Position numbers and translations under genes: made by a program. Positions 53,772 to 62,843 of a stretch of DNA of 64,000 bases are shown one piece after another. The notes under the pieces are model-generated. The model was not told the DNA's origin and ran no database searches. It saw nothing but the letters and a program-made list of their open reading frames with translations. Each line of letters starts with the position of its first letter. Within the stretch, counting starts at the first letter, position 1. The stretch comes from Bacteroidetes bacterium GWF2_41_31 (GTDB taxonomy: Bacteria; Bacteroidota; Bacteroidia; Bacteroidales; F082), in the NCBI GenBank assembly GCA_001769215.1, contig MEOL01000003.1, positions 95,224-159,223 of the forward strand. The letters are read 5' to 3'.

Positions 53772-55946
53772 TTATTTTTTTCTAAAGCTTAAACAAAAGC
53801 TACTTCCCTTTTCATCAATGCTGGTGGCGGTGAGGCGGGCACCCATTATTTCGGCAAACTCCTTTGATAAAATGAGCCCCATCCCTGTGCTTTTTTCATT
53901 GTCGGTGCCGGGCCGATTAAAATCGCAATCCAGGTTAAATATATGAGAAATCTTGTCCTCAGGTATACCTATCCCCGTATCCGACACACAAACGCTGATT
54001 TCCTCAGAAGTCGATTTACTGTCGATGATGATAGTTCCGCCATGAGGAGTGTATTTAATACTGTTATTCATCAGGTTTTGAATCACTTGCGAAAATAGCC
54101 TGGAATCCGTATGGAGTTGCATTTCGGGTGATAGCTCAATACGAAGCTGCTGGTTTTTTTCCTTTAGCTGTGATTTAAAAAGATCAGTCACTAAACGAAC
54201 TTTTTGAACTACATTGAAATTTGCCGGCTGACATTTAATAAGGCCTTGTTGCGCTTTTCCCCAACTAAGAATTTCTTCAAGAAGTTGGTAGGTGATTTCC
54301 GATGAAGTATAAAGTGATTGGATCATTTCTCTTTTTTCCTTGTCTTCGATGATATCCCATTGTTGGACCAGCAAATCGAGTAAGCCAAGCAAGCTGTTAA
54401 ACGGACTTTTTAAATCGTGGCCAAGGATGGAAAAGAACTTGTCTTTTGAATTATTTAAAGCTTTTAATTGATCCTGTTGAGTATTTAAGGTTTCGTTGGT
54501 TACCTGAAGTTCCTCATTGATTAAGGTTAAATCGTGGTGTTTTACAGACAATTGCATATTGAGCTTTTTTATCCTTCCCCGATTATAGTACAATAAATAT
54601 ATGAATACAACCAGCAGAATTGAGGCCAACAGTGAAAGGTAGATCATGTTTCGTTGATTCAAAATCTGTTTTGATTTCAGGCTGTTTTGCTCCAACAGCA
54701 GGTGGTTGTCGTATTTTTGTTGCGCCAAATCTTTTTCAAATTCCAGTACCGCCATTTGGTTGCGTGCCTCGGCTAGTACCAGGCTGTCGGAGATAATTTT
54801 ATATTGTTTATAATAGGCAAGTGAACCTTTAAAATTACCCAATAAACTATCCAATTCTGAAAGCGCCATTAATGCATTTTTTTTGAAAACCATTATACCC
54901 AGGCTGTCGGAGAGTTTGTAACCGGAATCCAAGAAATAGCGGGCATTTTTAACATCTTTTATATAAAGGTAATACCCACCCATATTGACCCTCAAACCGG
55001 CCTCCCTGTCCGGGTATTTTTCAAGTAATGGATCAGAGAGTACTTTTTGATAATACAGGATAGTCGAGTCAAGTTCTTTTTTCTCTGCAAAAATATTGCC
55101 TTTGGTAAAGGATAACACCATTTGGATTTGATCTTTCTCGTGGGGTATGGCTGTTTCAACGGCTCTTTCGTAATAATACAAAGCAGAATCGTAGTCTTTT
55201 TTTGTGTGAAAGTATAGCTCACCCAGATTGATATAAGTGTTGGCAAGGATATTTACCTTCTGCACAAGTTGGTCGATTTCAATGGCTTTTTTTAAGTTAT
55301 ATAAAGCTTCATCAAACTTATTCAATTTCATATACAAATAGCCGAATGAGTTGTAAACATAGACAAGTTGCATTGAATCATTTACCGATGTCATTATCTC
55401 TCTTGATTTCATTAAGTTTTGGGCGGCTTCCACATAGTTGCCCCGGTTCGAATAGTGTGTTCCCAAGTCAAGATATGCCTTTGACAGAATATCCGGTATA
55501 TCGTGTATTTCGCAGTATTGAATTGTTTTGTTCAGATAGGTTACCACACTGTCGTGTTGATAAGTAGTCTTGAAGACAAGTCCCATATTTCCTAAAACCA
55601 GGGCCTTTAGTCTTGGAGGTTCTGTTGTTTCTGCATATTTAAGGGCGATTCGGTAATTCTTAAGTGCTTCATCCGGTTCTTTATTCACATAAGATAATAT
55701 ACCTTTTAAATTGTAAGCTTTAACTAAACCATACTGGTAATTTGTCTTTTTCGAAAGCTGTAGGATGGTATCCACGTATTTGAGGCTGCTGTCCGGATAG
55801 AAAAAAAGTATTTTCCCGCAATGTTCAATGTACCGGTTCACACGCATGGTATCCGATTGATATGATGCATTGGTATCGGGTTGTCCAAACGAGCCCACTT
55901 GAATGGTCATTAAAAAGATCCAAAAAAGAATTGGTTTTTTCAACAT
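53772..55946 (-). CDS. TPR-containing sensor histidine kinase
   Basis: A 724-aa kinase. Signal/anchor at residues 1-20, about eight tetratricopeptide repeats (60-390) in the periplasm, a coiled segment (395-430), one membrane helix (434-455), a coiled-coil linker (460-500), HisKA with phospho-acceptor His510 (ILGHDLKSPFNSLLGLLD) and HATPase with the N box (QNLMNNSIKY) and G boxes (DTGIGIPE, STGMGLILSKEF). This TPR-TM-HisKA layout is common in Bacteroidota. It sits 63 bp downstream of a response-regulator gene on the same strand, so the two probably form a two-component system. The signal is unknown. Confidence 0.93.
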   Translation of the reverse strand: MLKKPILFWIFLMTIQVGSFGQPDTNASYQSDTMRVNRYIEHCGKILFFYPDSSLKYVDTILQLSKKTNYQYGLVKAYNLKGILSYVNKEPDEALKNYRIALKYAETTEPPRLKALVLGNMGLVFKTTYQHDSVVTYLNKTIQYCEIHDIPDILSKAYLDLGTHYSNRGNYVEAAQNLMKSREIMTSVNDSMQLVYVYNSFGYLYMKLNKFDEALYNLKKAIEIDQLVQKVNILANTYINLGELYFHTKKDYDSALYYYERAVETAIPHEKDQIQMVLSFTKGNIFAEKKELDSTILYYQKVLSDPLLEKYPDREAGLRVNMGGYYLYIKDVKNARYFLDSGYKLSDSLGIMVFKKNALMALSELDSLLGNFKGSLAYYKQYKIISDSLVLAEARNQMAVLEFEKDLAQQKYDNHLLLEQNSLKSKQILNQRNMIYLSLLASILLVVFIYLLYYNRGRIKKLNMQLSVKHHDLTLINEELQVTNETLNTQQDQLKALNNSKDKFFSILGHDLKSPFNSLLGLLDLLVQQWDIIEDKEKREMIQSLYTSSEITYQLLEEILSWGKAQQGLIKCQPANFNVVQKVRLVTDLFKSQLKEKNQQLRIELSPEMQLHTDSRLFSQVIQNLMNNSIKYTPHGGTIIIDSKSTSEEISVCVSDTGIGIPEDKISHIFNLDCDFNRPGTDNEKSTGMGLILSKEFAEIMGARLTATSIDEKGSSFCLSFRKK

Positions 55947-56009
55947 TTGGGTTCGGATATAAGTAAATACCTATTAAGGCAGCAAAATAGTAAAAATCAT
56001 TTAATAAAA

Positions 56010-56399
56010 TCAACGGGAAAAAAATTGTTCTATTTCCAGGTAAAGGGAAGTCAGGCTAACCGGTTTTGATAAAAATACATTGGCACCTGCCTGAAGGGCT
56101 TCTTTTTCGTTGTGATAACCGGTATAAGCTGTTTGAACGATGATGGGTATTTTGGGATCAGTTTTTCTAATATGCTTAAGCACTTCTATCCCGCTAACAA
56201 GAGGAAGGTAAATATCCAACAATATCAGGTCGATTCCTTGTTTACGTTCTAACACGTCAATCGCTTCCTGACCATTACGTGCGTATATCAGATTGGCTTT
56301 TGTGAGCTTTAAGGCAGCTTCAAAATATCGTCGGCTTGAATCAACATCCTCTACAATCAGGATGGTTTTATCAGTCCAGTTGGGTGTTGTCGTATTCAT
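56010..56399 (-). CDS. Single-domain response regulator
   Basis: A 129-aa CheY-like receiver with no output domain. The acidic pocket is in VEDVD (residues 16-20), the phospho-acceptor is Asp62 (LLLDIYLPLVSG), the switch Thr is Thr90 (VQTAY) and the conserved Lys is Lys112 (LSKPV). It is the first gene of an operon with the TPR histidine kinase. Without a DNA-binding domain it must act through protein contacts or pass phosphate on. A TAnnTTTG promoter lies 46 bp upstream. Confidence 0.93.
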   Translation of the reverse strand: MNTTTPNWTDKTILIVEDVDSSRRYFEAALKLTKANLIYARNGQEAIDVLERKQGIDLILLDIYLPLVSGIEVLKHIRKTDPKIPIIVQTAYTGYHNEKEALQAGANVFLSKPVSLTSLYLEIEQFFSR

Positions 56400-56445
56400 G
56401 TTGGATTTTTGTAGATAGGCGTCTGATTCAAATGGGATTAGTTGA

Positions 56446-56453
56446 CAAATTTA
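56446..56453 (-). promoter_or_regulatory. -7 element (TAAATTTG) for the two-component operon
   Basis: On the minus strand TAAATTTG, matching TAnnTTTG, 46 bp before the response-regulator start. No strong -33 motif was seen. Confidence 0.45.
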
Positions 56454-56605
56454 ATCATTATTTTTTTAAATGGGTTTACAAAATTAAACAAATTATCCTT
56501 TAGTAAAAAAAATGCACTTACCTCTACGACAATTATCTGTTTGTTCGTTTCGTTTTTGCGTAGTTGGGAATAATGGTATTCATTCATTCGTTGCATATAA
56601 ATCCT

Positions 56606-56613
56606 TATGTTTG
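56606..56613 (+). promoter_or_regulatory. -7 element (TATGTTTG) that decides the methyltransferase start
   Basis: TATGTTTG matches TAnnTTTG. Transcription from about 56620 would exclude the upstream ATG at 56512 and place the ATG at 56629 just inside the transcript. Confidence 0.5.
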
Positions 56614-56628
56614 CATCGAATCAAAAGC

Positions 56629-57513
56629 ATGAATGGATTGTTCTCGAACCGCGATATAGCTGATTATTACAATCAAACCCAGCAACATTATCAACTTTGG
56701 TGGAAACTCGGAAAAGCACTTGCCGTACATTATGGAATATGGTATCAGAACACACGTACTTTCGTCGAGGCATTACAAAATACCAACGTGGCATTATTAA
56801 ATCTGGCTGGAAATGTGGTGAACCCACGTGTATTGGATGCCGGATGTGGGGTAGGGGGATCCTCTTTTTACCTGGCACGTACTTGTGGAGCCAAAGTTAC
56901 GGGCATTACACTAAGTGAGAAGCAACTGGCTTATGCTAATCAGCAATTGGCCAGACAAAGACTGGCTCATCTGGTCGATTTCAAACTGGAGGATTATACA
57001 CAAACGTCTTTCCCTGATCATACTTTTGATTTGATTTGGGCTATTGAATCAGTTACTTCCACCCGGGATAAAATTAAATTTGGCCGCGAAGTATACCGGA
57101 TTTTAAAACCCGGAGGCATCCTGGTACTGGCCGATTATTTTAAAGTCCCTAACCTGTTTGACAAGAACAATTGGCTCGAAAAGTGGCGCTTCACCTGGAG
57201 TCTGGCACCCATCATTACACATGATGAATTTGTATCCGCCATTGAAAGTGAAAGGATGAAATTCAGTAAAATGCTGGATGTAACCAGGGAGATTACGCCA
57301 ACCTCCCGCCGCATGTACTATGCATCGCTGGCAGCAGCAATACCTTCATTGGTATATAATATGCTACACGACACCAGCCATTTTGGAGGGAATCATTATA
57401 AATCAGGTATATACCAGTACAAGGCTCTAAGGCAAGGTTTATGGGAATATAGGTTACTGCGTTTTGTAAAGCCTGACGAACCTGAAATTCAATCCCAAAA
57501 AAAAGCCGGATAA
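56629..57513 (+). CDS. SAM-dependent methyltransferase, CFA-synthase/MPBQ-like
   Basis: A 294-aa protein from ATG 56629. An ATG at 56512 is in frame, but the extra 39 residues look non-coding and a promoter element lies between. Motif I is VLDAGCGVGGSSFYLA near residues 67-82, followed by TGITLSEKQL near 91 and a post-I acidic block (DLIWAIES), then GGILVLADYF near 165. This is the layout of cyclopropane-fatty-acid synthase-like and tocopherol/sterol methyltransferase families. An aromatic, Tyr/Trp-rich N-terminus (YYNQTQQHYQLWWKL) suggests a lipid or quinone substrate; the true substrate is unknown. The 3' end contains the terminator of the convergent sucC gene. Confidence 0.82.
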   Translation: MNGLFSNRDIADYYNQTQQHYQLWWKLGKALAVHYGIWYQNTRTFVEALQNTNVALLNLAGNVVNPRVLDAGCGVGGSSFYLARTCGAKVTGITLSEKQLAYANQQLARQRLAHLVDFKLEDYTQTSFPDHTFDLIWAIESVTSTRDKIKFGREVYRILKPGGILVLADYFKVPNLFDKNNWLEKWRFTWSLAPIITHDEFVSAIESERMKFSKMLDVTREITPTSRRMYYASLAAAIPSLVYNMLHDTSHFGGNHYKSGIYQYKALRQGLWEYRLLRFVKPDEPEIQSQKKAG

Positions 57514-57534
57514 AGCATTGCTCCATCCGGTTTT
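57497..57534 (-). terminator. sucC terminator lying within the methyltransferase 3' end
   Basis: A 10-bp stem with one G-U pair (57502-57511/57525-57534, core CCGGAT/ATCCGG). On the minus strand it is followed by eight T residues, 21 bp beyond the sucC stop. The T-tract falls inside the last codons of the convergent methyltransferase gene. Confidence 0.82.
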
Positions 57535-57555
57535 CACCAAGGGGTTGTTTAAAGA

Positions 57556-58746
57556 CTATTTTAATACTTCATTTACCAGTTTGGCCGCTTCGTATAATTG
57601 AATGGCGGAATGCACCTGAAGACCGGAGGCATCTATCAAAGCCTTGCCTTCCACGGCATTTGTTCCCTGAAGCCGTACAATAATAGGTACGTTAATATTA
57701 CCAATATTTTGATAGGCATCCACGATTCCTTGAGCCACACGGTCGCAACGCACGATTCCACCAAAAATGTTGACCAGGATCGCTTTCACGTTGGGATCTT
57801 TTAAGATGATGCGGAATGCCTCTTCCACACGTTTGGCATCGGCTGTTCCTCCTACATCCAGGAAGTTGGCAGGGTCCCCACCCGACATTTTTATCATGTC
57901 CATGGTAGCCATGGCCAGTCCGGCACCGTTGACCATACACCCCACATTGCCGTCCAGTTTTACAAAATTAAGGTCAAACCGACTGGCCTCCACTTCAATA
58001 GGGTCTTCTTCATGCAGGTCTCGCATCACGGCGATGTCATTGTGACGATATAAAGCGTTGTTGTCGATGCTTACTTTTGCATCGGCTGCATACACTTTGC
58101 CATCGGCAGCTTTTATCACCGGATTAATTTCAAAAAGGCTGGCATCAGAACCTACATAAGCACTGTAAAGAGCCGAAACAAATTTCACCATCTCTTTAAA
58201 AGCAACACCGCTTAATCCCAGGTTAAAAGCAATGCGGCGTGCCTGGAAACCTGTTAAACCCACTTTTGGATCGACAAGTTCATGAAATATTTCTTCAGGG
58301 GTTTCCTCTGCAACCTGTTCAATATTCATGCCCCCGCGCGGGGAATACATCACCATATTCTGACCTTTGTCGCGGTTGAGCAGGATACTCATATAATATT
58401 CTTCCACGTTTTCGGGTCCGGGGTAATAAATGTTTTGTTCAACCAGGACTTTGCGAACCAGTTTCCCTTCACTCTTTGTTTGAGGGGTTACGAGCATCAT
58501 ACCCAAAATTTGATCGGCATAGGCACCTGCTTCTTCCAGTGTTTTGGCAATTTTTACGCCACCACCTTTACCGCGGCCACCGGCATGAATCTGGGCCTTC
58601 ACTGCCCAGATATCCAATCCGACTTTTTTCTGTATGTCTTTCGCCGCCTGAATGGCTTCGTCTGGTGAGTTGGCAACAATTCCGTAAGGAACAGCAACAC
58701 CATATTGCTGAAGGATTGATTTGCCCTGATATTCGTGTAAGTTCAT
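57556..58746 (-). CDS. sucC: Succinate--CoA ligase (ADP-forming), beta subunit
   Basis: A 396-aa ATP-grasp protein. It begins MNLHEYQGK and carries [18 protein letters not shown] near residues 50-67, the EINPVI block near 195 and the C-terminal CoA-ligase region [16 protein letters not shown] near 325, with [11 protein letters not shown] near 362. With SucD it interconverts succinyl-CoA and succinate with formation of ATP or GTP, the TCA step directly after the enzymes encoded by sucAB and korAB in this window. sucD is not adjacent, an unusual but not unknown split. A TATTTTTG element lies upstream. Confidence 0.97.
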   Translation of the reverse strand: MNLHEYQGKSILQQYGVAVPYGIVANSPDEAIQAAKDIQKKVGLDIWAVKAQIHAGGRGKGGGVKIAKTLEEAGAYADQILGMMLVTPQTKSEGKLVRKVLVEQNIYYPGPENVEEYYMSILLNRDKGQNMVMYSPRGGMNIEQVAEETPEEIFHELVDPKVGLTGFQARRIAFNLGLSGVAFKEMVKFVSALYSAYVGSDASLFEINPVIKAADGKVYAADAKVSIDNNALYRHNDIAVMRDLHEEDPIEVEASRFDLNFVKLDGNVGCMVNGAGLAMATMDMIKMSGGDPANFLDVGGTADAKRVEEAFRIILKDPNVKAILVNIFGGIVRCDRVAQGIVDAYQNIGNINVPIIVRLQGTNAVEGKALIDASGLQVHSAIQLYEAAKLVNEVLK

Positions 58747-58786
58747 AGGGTGAATTCTTTTTTAACTTTTCATTTTTTTTGTGTGC

Positions 58787-58794
58787 CAAAAATA
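58787..58794 (-). promoter_or_regulatory. -7 element (TATTTTTG) for sucC
   Basis: On the minus strand TATTTTTG, 40 bp before the sucC start; a TTTG directly upstream is too close to serve as -33. Confidence 0.5.
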
Positions 58795-58945
58795 GCAAAT
58801 TTATCAAGGTCTCCTTCACAATCTTGTACATTCTTTGCCGACTTATGTAATTTATAATTGGTTATAAATAGCTTAGGTAAGTTCATTTGAAATATTTAGT
58901 TTCAAGATCACCACTCGATCTATGTGGCAATAACAGGCAAAACGC

Positions 58946-58953
58946 TATCTTTG
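58946..58953 (+). promoter_or_regulatory. -7 element (TATCTTTG) for the LolD-like gene
   Basis: TATCTTTG, with a weak TGTG 19 bp upstream (58923-58926). The predicted transcript start near 58960 favours ATG 58973 over GTG 58964. Confidence 0.55.
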
Positions 58954-58972
58954 CACGATAATCGTGAATTGG

Positions 58973-59653
58973 ATGTTAACGGCTGAAAACCTACATAAAT
59001 CTTTTGGAAACCTGCATGTACTCTCAGGCATCAATTTGCATGTGGAGGAAAGTGAAATTGTAAGTATCGTAGGGAAATCAGGTGCAGGCAAGTCAACCTT
59101 GCTTCAAATCCTCGGAACTATAGAAAATGCCGACCAGGGAAAAGTACTGATTCAAGGGGAGGATGTGCTCAGGTTAAACAATAAAGCCATATCTGTTTTT
59201 AGAAATAAGCACATCGGTTTCGTGTTTCAATTTCACCACCTGCTTCCCGAGTTTACGGCCCTCGAAAATGTTTCAATACCTGCGTTGATTGCCGGCGAGT
59301 CAAGAAGAACTGCTGAAAAAAAGGCCCTGGAACTGCTGGGATTTTTAAATCTTACCGCTCGAAAAGACCACAAACCATCAGCACTATCCGGAGGTGAGCA
59401 ACAACGGGTGGCCATTGCCAGAGCGCTCATCAATAAACCTTCAGTGGTACTGGCAGATGAACCCTCCGGGAATCTGGATAGCCATGCTTCCAATGAGTTA
59501 CATCAGCTTATCCTGCGTTTACGAGAAGCTTTTAATCAAACATTTATCATCGTTACGCACAACCGCGAATTGGCTGATATGGCCGATCGCAAACTTATTA
59601 TCAACGATGGAATGATACAACAACAAAATAATACGACCGAAAAATCGTTGTGA
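58973..59653 (+). CDS. ABC transporter ATP-binding protein, LolD-like
   Basis: A 226-aa ATPase (ATG 58973; GTG 58964 is the alternative). Walker A GKSGAGKST near residue 40, Q-loop FVFQFHHLLPEF near 84, signature LSGGEQQR near 139, Walker B VVLADEPSGNLD near 160 and switch HNRE near 195. HHLLPEFTALENV is the LolD-type stretch that contacts LolC/LolE. Lol complexes release lipoproteins from the inner membrane. No LolC/E-like permease is next to it; the neighbour is a large TPR protein 38 bp downstream, so the partner permease must lie elsewhere. Confidence 0.92.
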   Translation: MLTAENLHKSFGNLHVLSGINLHVEESEIVSIVGKSGAGKSTLLQILGTIENADQGKVLIQGEDVLRLNNKAISVFRNKHIGFVFQFHHLLPEFTALENVSIPALIAGESRRTAEKKALELLGFLNLTARKDHKPSALSGGEQQRVAIARALINKPSVVLADEPSGNLDSHASNELHQLILRLREAFNQTFIIVTHNRELADMADRKLIINDGMIQQQNNTTEKSL

Positions 59654-59691
59654 AAACAACCTGCAATTAACTAAACCAGGTGAGCAATCTT

Positions 59692-62385
59692 ATGCTAGAC
59701 TTTTTGAAATCATACGTAAAACTGTTAGGAGTCAAATCAATATTCTTGATGTTTACCTTGTTGTCGTCTCAATTATTGGTGGCACAACAGGCCATTACCT
59801 ATGATGAAGCCATCATATATGGTGACCGTAAATTTAATGAATCGTCGTTTAAGGATGCCAAAGCCTATTATCAAATGGCTCTTCGGTTTAAACCAAATGA
59901 TGTATACGCGAAAGATAAAGTCGACCTGATTATCAAAAAGCTACAGGAGCGAATGGCTGGTGAGGAGGCTTATTATGAGTTGGTTGACAAAGCAGATGAA
60001 CTATATAACACAGGGAAGTTAAACCAGGCAATCGTCCAATATCAACAGTCGCTTGAAGTAATCCCCGGTGACGAATATGCAACAGGCCAGATAAAGAAAA
60101 TCATCGAATTCCAAACGAAAGAGAAAGAAAAACTTGGGCATTATGAAACACTCATGGCCAGTGGAAAGGCATTCGTTGCATCCAAAAAATATGATGAGGC
60201 CATCCAACAATATGACGAAGCCGGCAAGCTTTTCCCTGAAAACAGTGAACCTGTTGAGTTAACAACAGTTGCTAAATCACTGCAAGTGGAGTGGCAGGAA
60301 CAACAAATGCGATGTGCCGCTAAAATTGAAGAGGCTTCGCGTTATATACTGATACAAAACTATGCTACTGCCCTGGATTTGTACCAGGAAGCACTCTCCA
60401 TCATCCCAGACAACCAGGAAGCGCTGAATAAAATAAAAGAGATAAAGCCACTGGCTGAGAGACAAAAAAAATACAACACTCTGGTTGGGAAGGCAGATGA
60501 ATCGTATATCAACAAAGACTTTATTGCTGCCCGTACTCAGTACCAATCGGCACTAGCCATGTGGCCCGAAAAAACATATGCAGGTGATATGCTTAAACAG
60601 ATTGACGATCAATTGGCCGACCAGAGAAAAGACCTCGACAAAAATTACACAAACTTTATTGTGAGAGGCGATAGTTTGTTTAACGCGGCAGCCTATACAG
60701 AAGCCAAAGGTGAGTTTAATCTGGCTTTGAACTTAAAACCGGAGGAAGCATATCCAAAACAAAAATTAGCGGCCATTGAACAGCATTTCGCCACCTTGCA
60801 ACAATCTTTCGAGGCCAATTACGGTAAGGTAATCGCCGGGGCCGACAGCGCTTTTGAGGCGGGTAAATATGTCATCGCCAAAACACAATATGAAACAGCC
60901 TTAACGGTTAAACCTGATGAAGTTTATCCTCAGCAGCGAATTGGTCAGATTAATCAGAAACTGGATGAGTTGGAACAGTTAACGCGTGTCAACAATGCCT
61001 ATCTGACGTTGGTTGCCGATGCAGATCAGCTTGCCTCTGCCGGACAATTAGAACTGGCTTTATCCAAATACGCGGAGGCCGGAGCTCTAAAACCCACAGA
61101 AAGTTATCCGTCCAAGCGCATTGAAGAAATCAATTTGCTTTTGGTCGATGCCAGGAAGCAAAAAGAAACAGATGATAAATACCAGGAACAGGTGATTCTG
61201 GCGGAGCAGTTATTTAAGGAAGATAAGCTCGCAGAATCGAAAAATAACTGGCAACAGGCATTGGTGATAAAACCTTATGAGGTACTGCCCAAATTAAGGA
61301 TTGCAGACATTGATAGTTTGGTGGTGGTTCGTGAGAATCAGGCTGAAATCGACAGGCAATATAGATCATTGCTGGCTTCTGGTGATTCATTACAAACACA
61401 AAAGTTATATGCAGAAGCACTGGTGGTGTTTGAGCAGGCTGCAAATGTAAAACCCGGCGACCCGCAGGCCAGTCAAAGAATTCAGGCCGTTAAAGACATC
61501 CGGGATAAACTGGAAAAGGAAGCCGTTCGCAAACTTGCTTATGAGGAAAGCATCGCAAAAGCAAATGCCTTATTTGGAAAGGAAAATTACGAACTGGCCA
61601 AAACCGAATTCCAGCACGCCCTCACCTTTGGTCCAAACGAGGCTTATCCCAAAGAAAAGATTGCTGAAATCGACCTACTCCTGGTGAAATTGGCCGCTGA
61701 GCGTGAACAACGGTATAATCAGGCAGTTGCAACAGGAAATGCTTTCTTCGACCAGGAACAATACAAGCAAGCATTGGAAGAGTATCAGATTGCTGTTAGC
61801 ATCCGATCCGAAGACGCCTTTGTTACCGCCAAAATAACCGAGTGCAACAATAAGCTGGCCGAGGTGCTGCTACTGCTTACAAAGGAGTACAAACAGGCTG
61901 TTTCCGAAGCAGATAACCTGTATAATGCAAAAATCTACGACAAGGCAATTACCGGATATCGGCATGCTCAGAGTATCAAATCAGACGAAACTTATCCTAC
62001 GGAGATGATCGCAAAGATTTCAAAATATATCATGGATAATGCCATCACGGATGTGATCATGGGTTCGTTGACTGTCAATACCAAGGTAACAGAAAAACTT
62101 ACCTTTGAACCGGTACCCATCAATGTGCGAAAGAGCAATTATGTTTTTGTAAAAGCCCGCAACCTGTCGGGACATCCGGTTTCTGTGATTTTTAGTTATG
62201 GGAGCAATGCGGGTAAAAATGGTGGATTTGTGGTACAGATGCCTGAAGATGATCAGGTCAACGATTTCATCATTCGGGTAGGAAACCAATACAAATGGTT
62301 TTCGGAGGATAACAACTGGTTGGAGATCTATCCCGAAAATGGGGACATAGAGATTACATTGGTACGCATCTCAACAACAAATTAA
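59692..62385 (+). CDS. Large protein of about 13 TPR-like repeats
   Basis: An 897-aa protein from ATG 59692 (a GTG four codons upstream is less likely). A signal peptide (1-33, ending LVAQ) is followed by about 13 tandem units of 53-62 residues between roughly 35 and 770. Each reads as 'Y...VxxADxLYxxGKYxxAxxxYxxALxLKPxExYPxxKIxEIxxxLxxxx', a TPR pair with an extra linking helix. The last 120 residues form a separate beta-rich domain (INVRKSNYVFVKARNLSGHP). It is probably periplasmic or surface-exposed and serves in protein interaction. It overlaps no neighbour but is followed after 2 bp by the 105-aa gene. I do not recognise a named family. Confidence 0.88.
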   Translation: MLDFLKSYVKLLGVKSIFLMFTLLSSQLLVAQQAITYDEAIIYGDRKFNESSFKDAKAYYQMALRFKPNDVYAKDKVDLIIKKLQERMAGEEAYYELVDKADELYNTGKLNQAIVQYQQSLEVIPGDEYATGQIKKIIEFQTKEKEKLGHYETLMASGKAFVASKKYDEAIQQYDEAGKLFPENSEPVELTTVAKSLQVEWQEQQMRCAAKIEEASRYILIQNYATALDLYQEALSIIPDNQEALNKIKEIKPLAERQKKYNTLVGKADESYINKDFIAARTQYQSALAMWPEKTYAGDMLKQIDDQLADQRKDLDKNYTNFIVRGDSLFNAAAYTEAKGEFNLALNLKPEEAYPKQKLAAIEQHFATLQQSFEANYGKVIAGADSAFEAGKYVIAKTQYETALTVKPDEVYPQQRIGQINQKLDELEQLTRVNNAYLTLVADADQLASAGQLELALSKYAEAGALKPTESYPSKRIEEINLLLVDARKQKETDDKYQEQVILAEQLFKEDKLAESKNNWQQALVIKPYEVLPKLRIADIDSLVVVRENQAEIDRQYRSLLASGDSLQTQKLYAEALVVFEQAANVKPGDPQASQRIQAVKDIRDKLEKEAVRKLAYEESIAKANALFGKENYELAKTEFQHALTFGPNEAYPKEKIAEIDLLLVKLAAEREQRYNQAVATGNAFFDQEQYKQALEEYQIAVSIRSEDAFVTAKITECNNKLAEVLLLLTKEYKQAVSEADNLYNAKIYDKAITGYRHAQSIKSDETYPTEMIAKISKYIMDNAITDVIMGSLTVNTKVTEKLTFEPVPINVRKSNYVFVKARNLSGHPVSVIFSYGSNAGKNGGFVVQMPEDDQVNDFIIRVGNQYKWFSEDNNWLEIYPENGDIEITLVRISTTN

Positions 62386-62387
62386 GG

Positions 62388-62705
62388 ATGGGTTTGTTTC
62401 AGGAAATAGAACTACAGGCGCAACAGGACACAGATCCACAATCACTTCTCTCCCTCATTGACCAGCTTTCTACTTTAATAGCCCAATCTGATGAGCCTGT
62501 TAACATGTTGCGGCTTAGGGCCGCTATTTGGGTTAAACTCGATGAAAAAGGAAAGGCCATCAACGATTACAGGGAGATGCTTATCTTGAACCCGGAAGAT
62601 GAAGAAGCAGCCACACAGATTCAATATCTCCAAACCATACTCCGATATAACAACACGGATATTTATGCTAATCCTAACACCAATATGGATCCTTGGCTGG
62701 AGTAA
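62388..62705 (+). CDS. Small TPR-like protein, unknown function
   Basis: A 105-aa cytosolic protein starting 2 bp after the stop of the TPR giant, so almost certainly translated from the same mRNA. It is helical, with a single TPR-like unit (AAIWVKLDEKGKAINDYREMLILNPEDEEA, described here by its ends: residues 44-74) and a polar Asn-rich tail ending DPWLE. No signal peptide. It may assist or regulate the large protein, but there is no direct evidence. Confidence 0.7.
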   Translation: MGLFQEIELQAQQDTDPQSLLSLIDQLSTLIAQSDEPVNMLRLRAAIWVKLDEKGKAINDYREMLILNPEDEEAATQIQYLQTILRYNNTDIYANPNTNMDPWLE

Positions 62706-62814
62706 ATAAATCAAAAATAAGTAACTCCGAATTCCTTTTATGGAATTTCATTTTCAAAATAGCATGTTGGTCAATTGCTTAATAACCCATGGTTAATATA
62801 TTCTGCAAAAGGCC

Positions 62815-62822
62815 TACCTTTG
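62815..62822 (+). promoter_or_regulatory. -7 element (TACCTTTG) for the membrane methyltransferase
   Basis: TACCTTTG matches TAnnTTTG and ends 21 bp before the ATG at 62844. No clear -33 element at the expected distance. Confidence 0.5.
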
Positions 62823-62843
62823 CCCGGCAAAAAATAAAGAAGT

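Noticed and set aside
56512..56628. Upstream ATG start of the methyltransferase
   Set aside because: The 39 added residues look non-coding and a TATGTTTG promoter element at 56606-56613 lies inside them.
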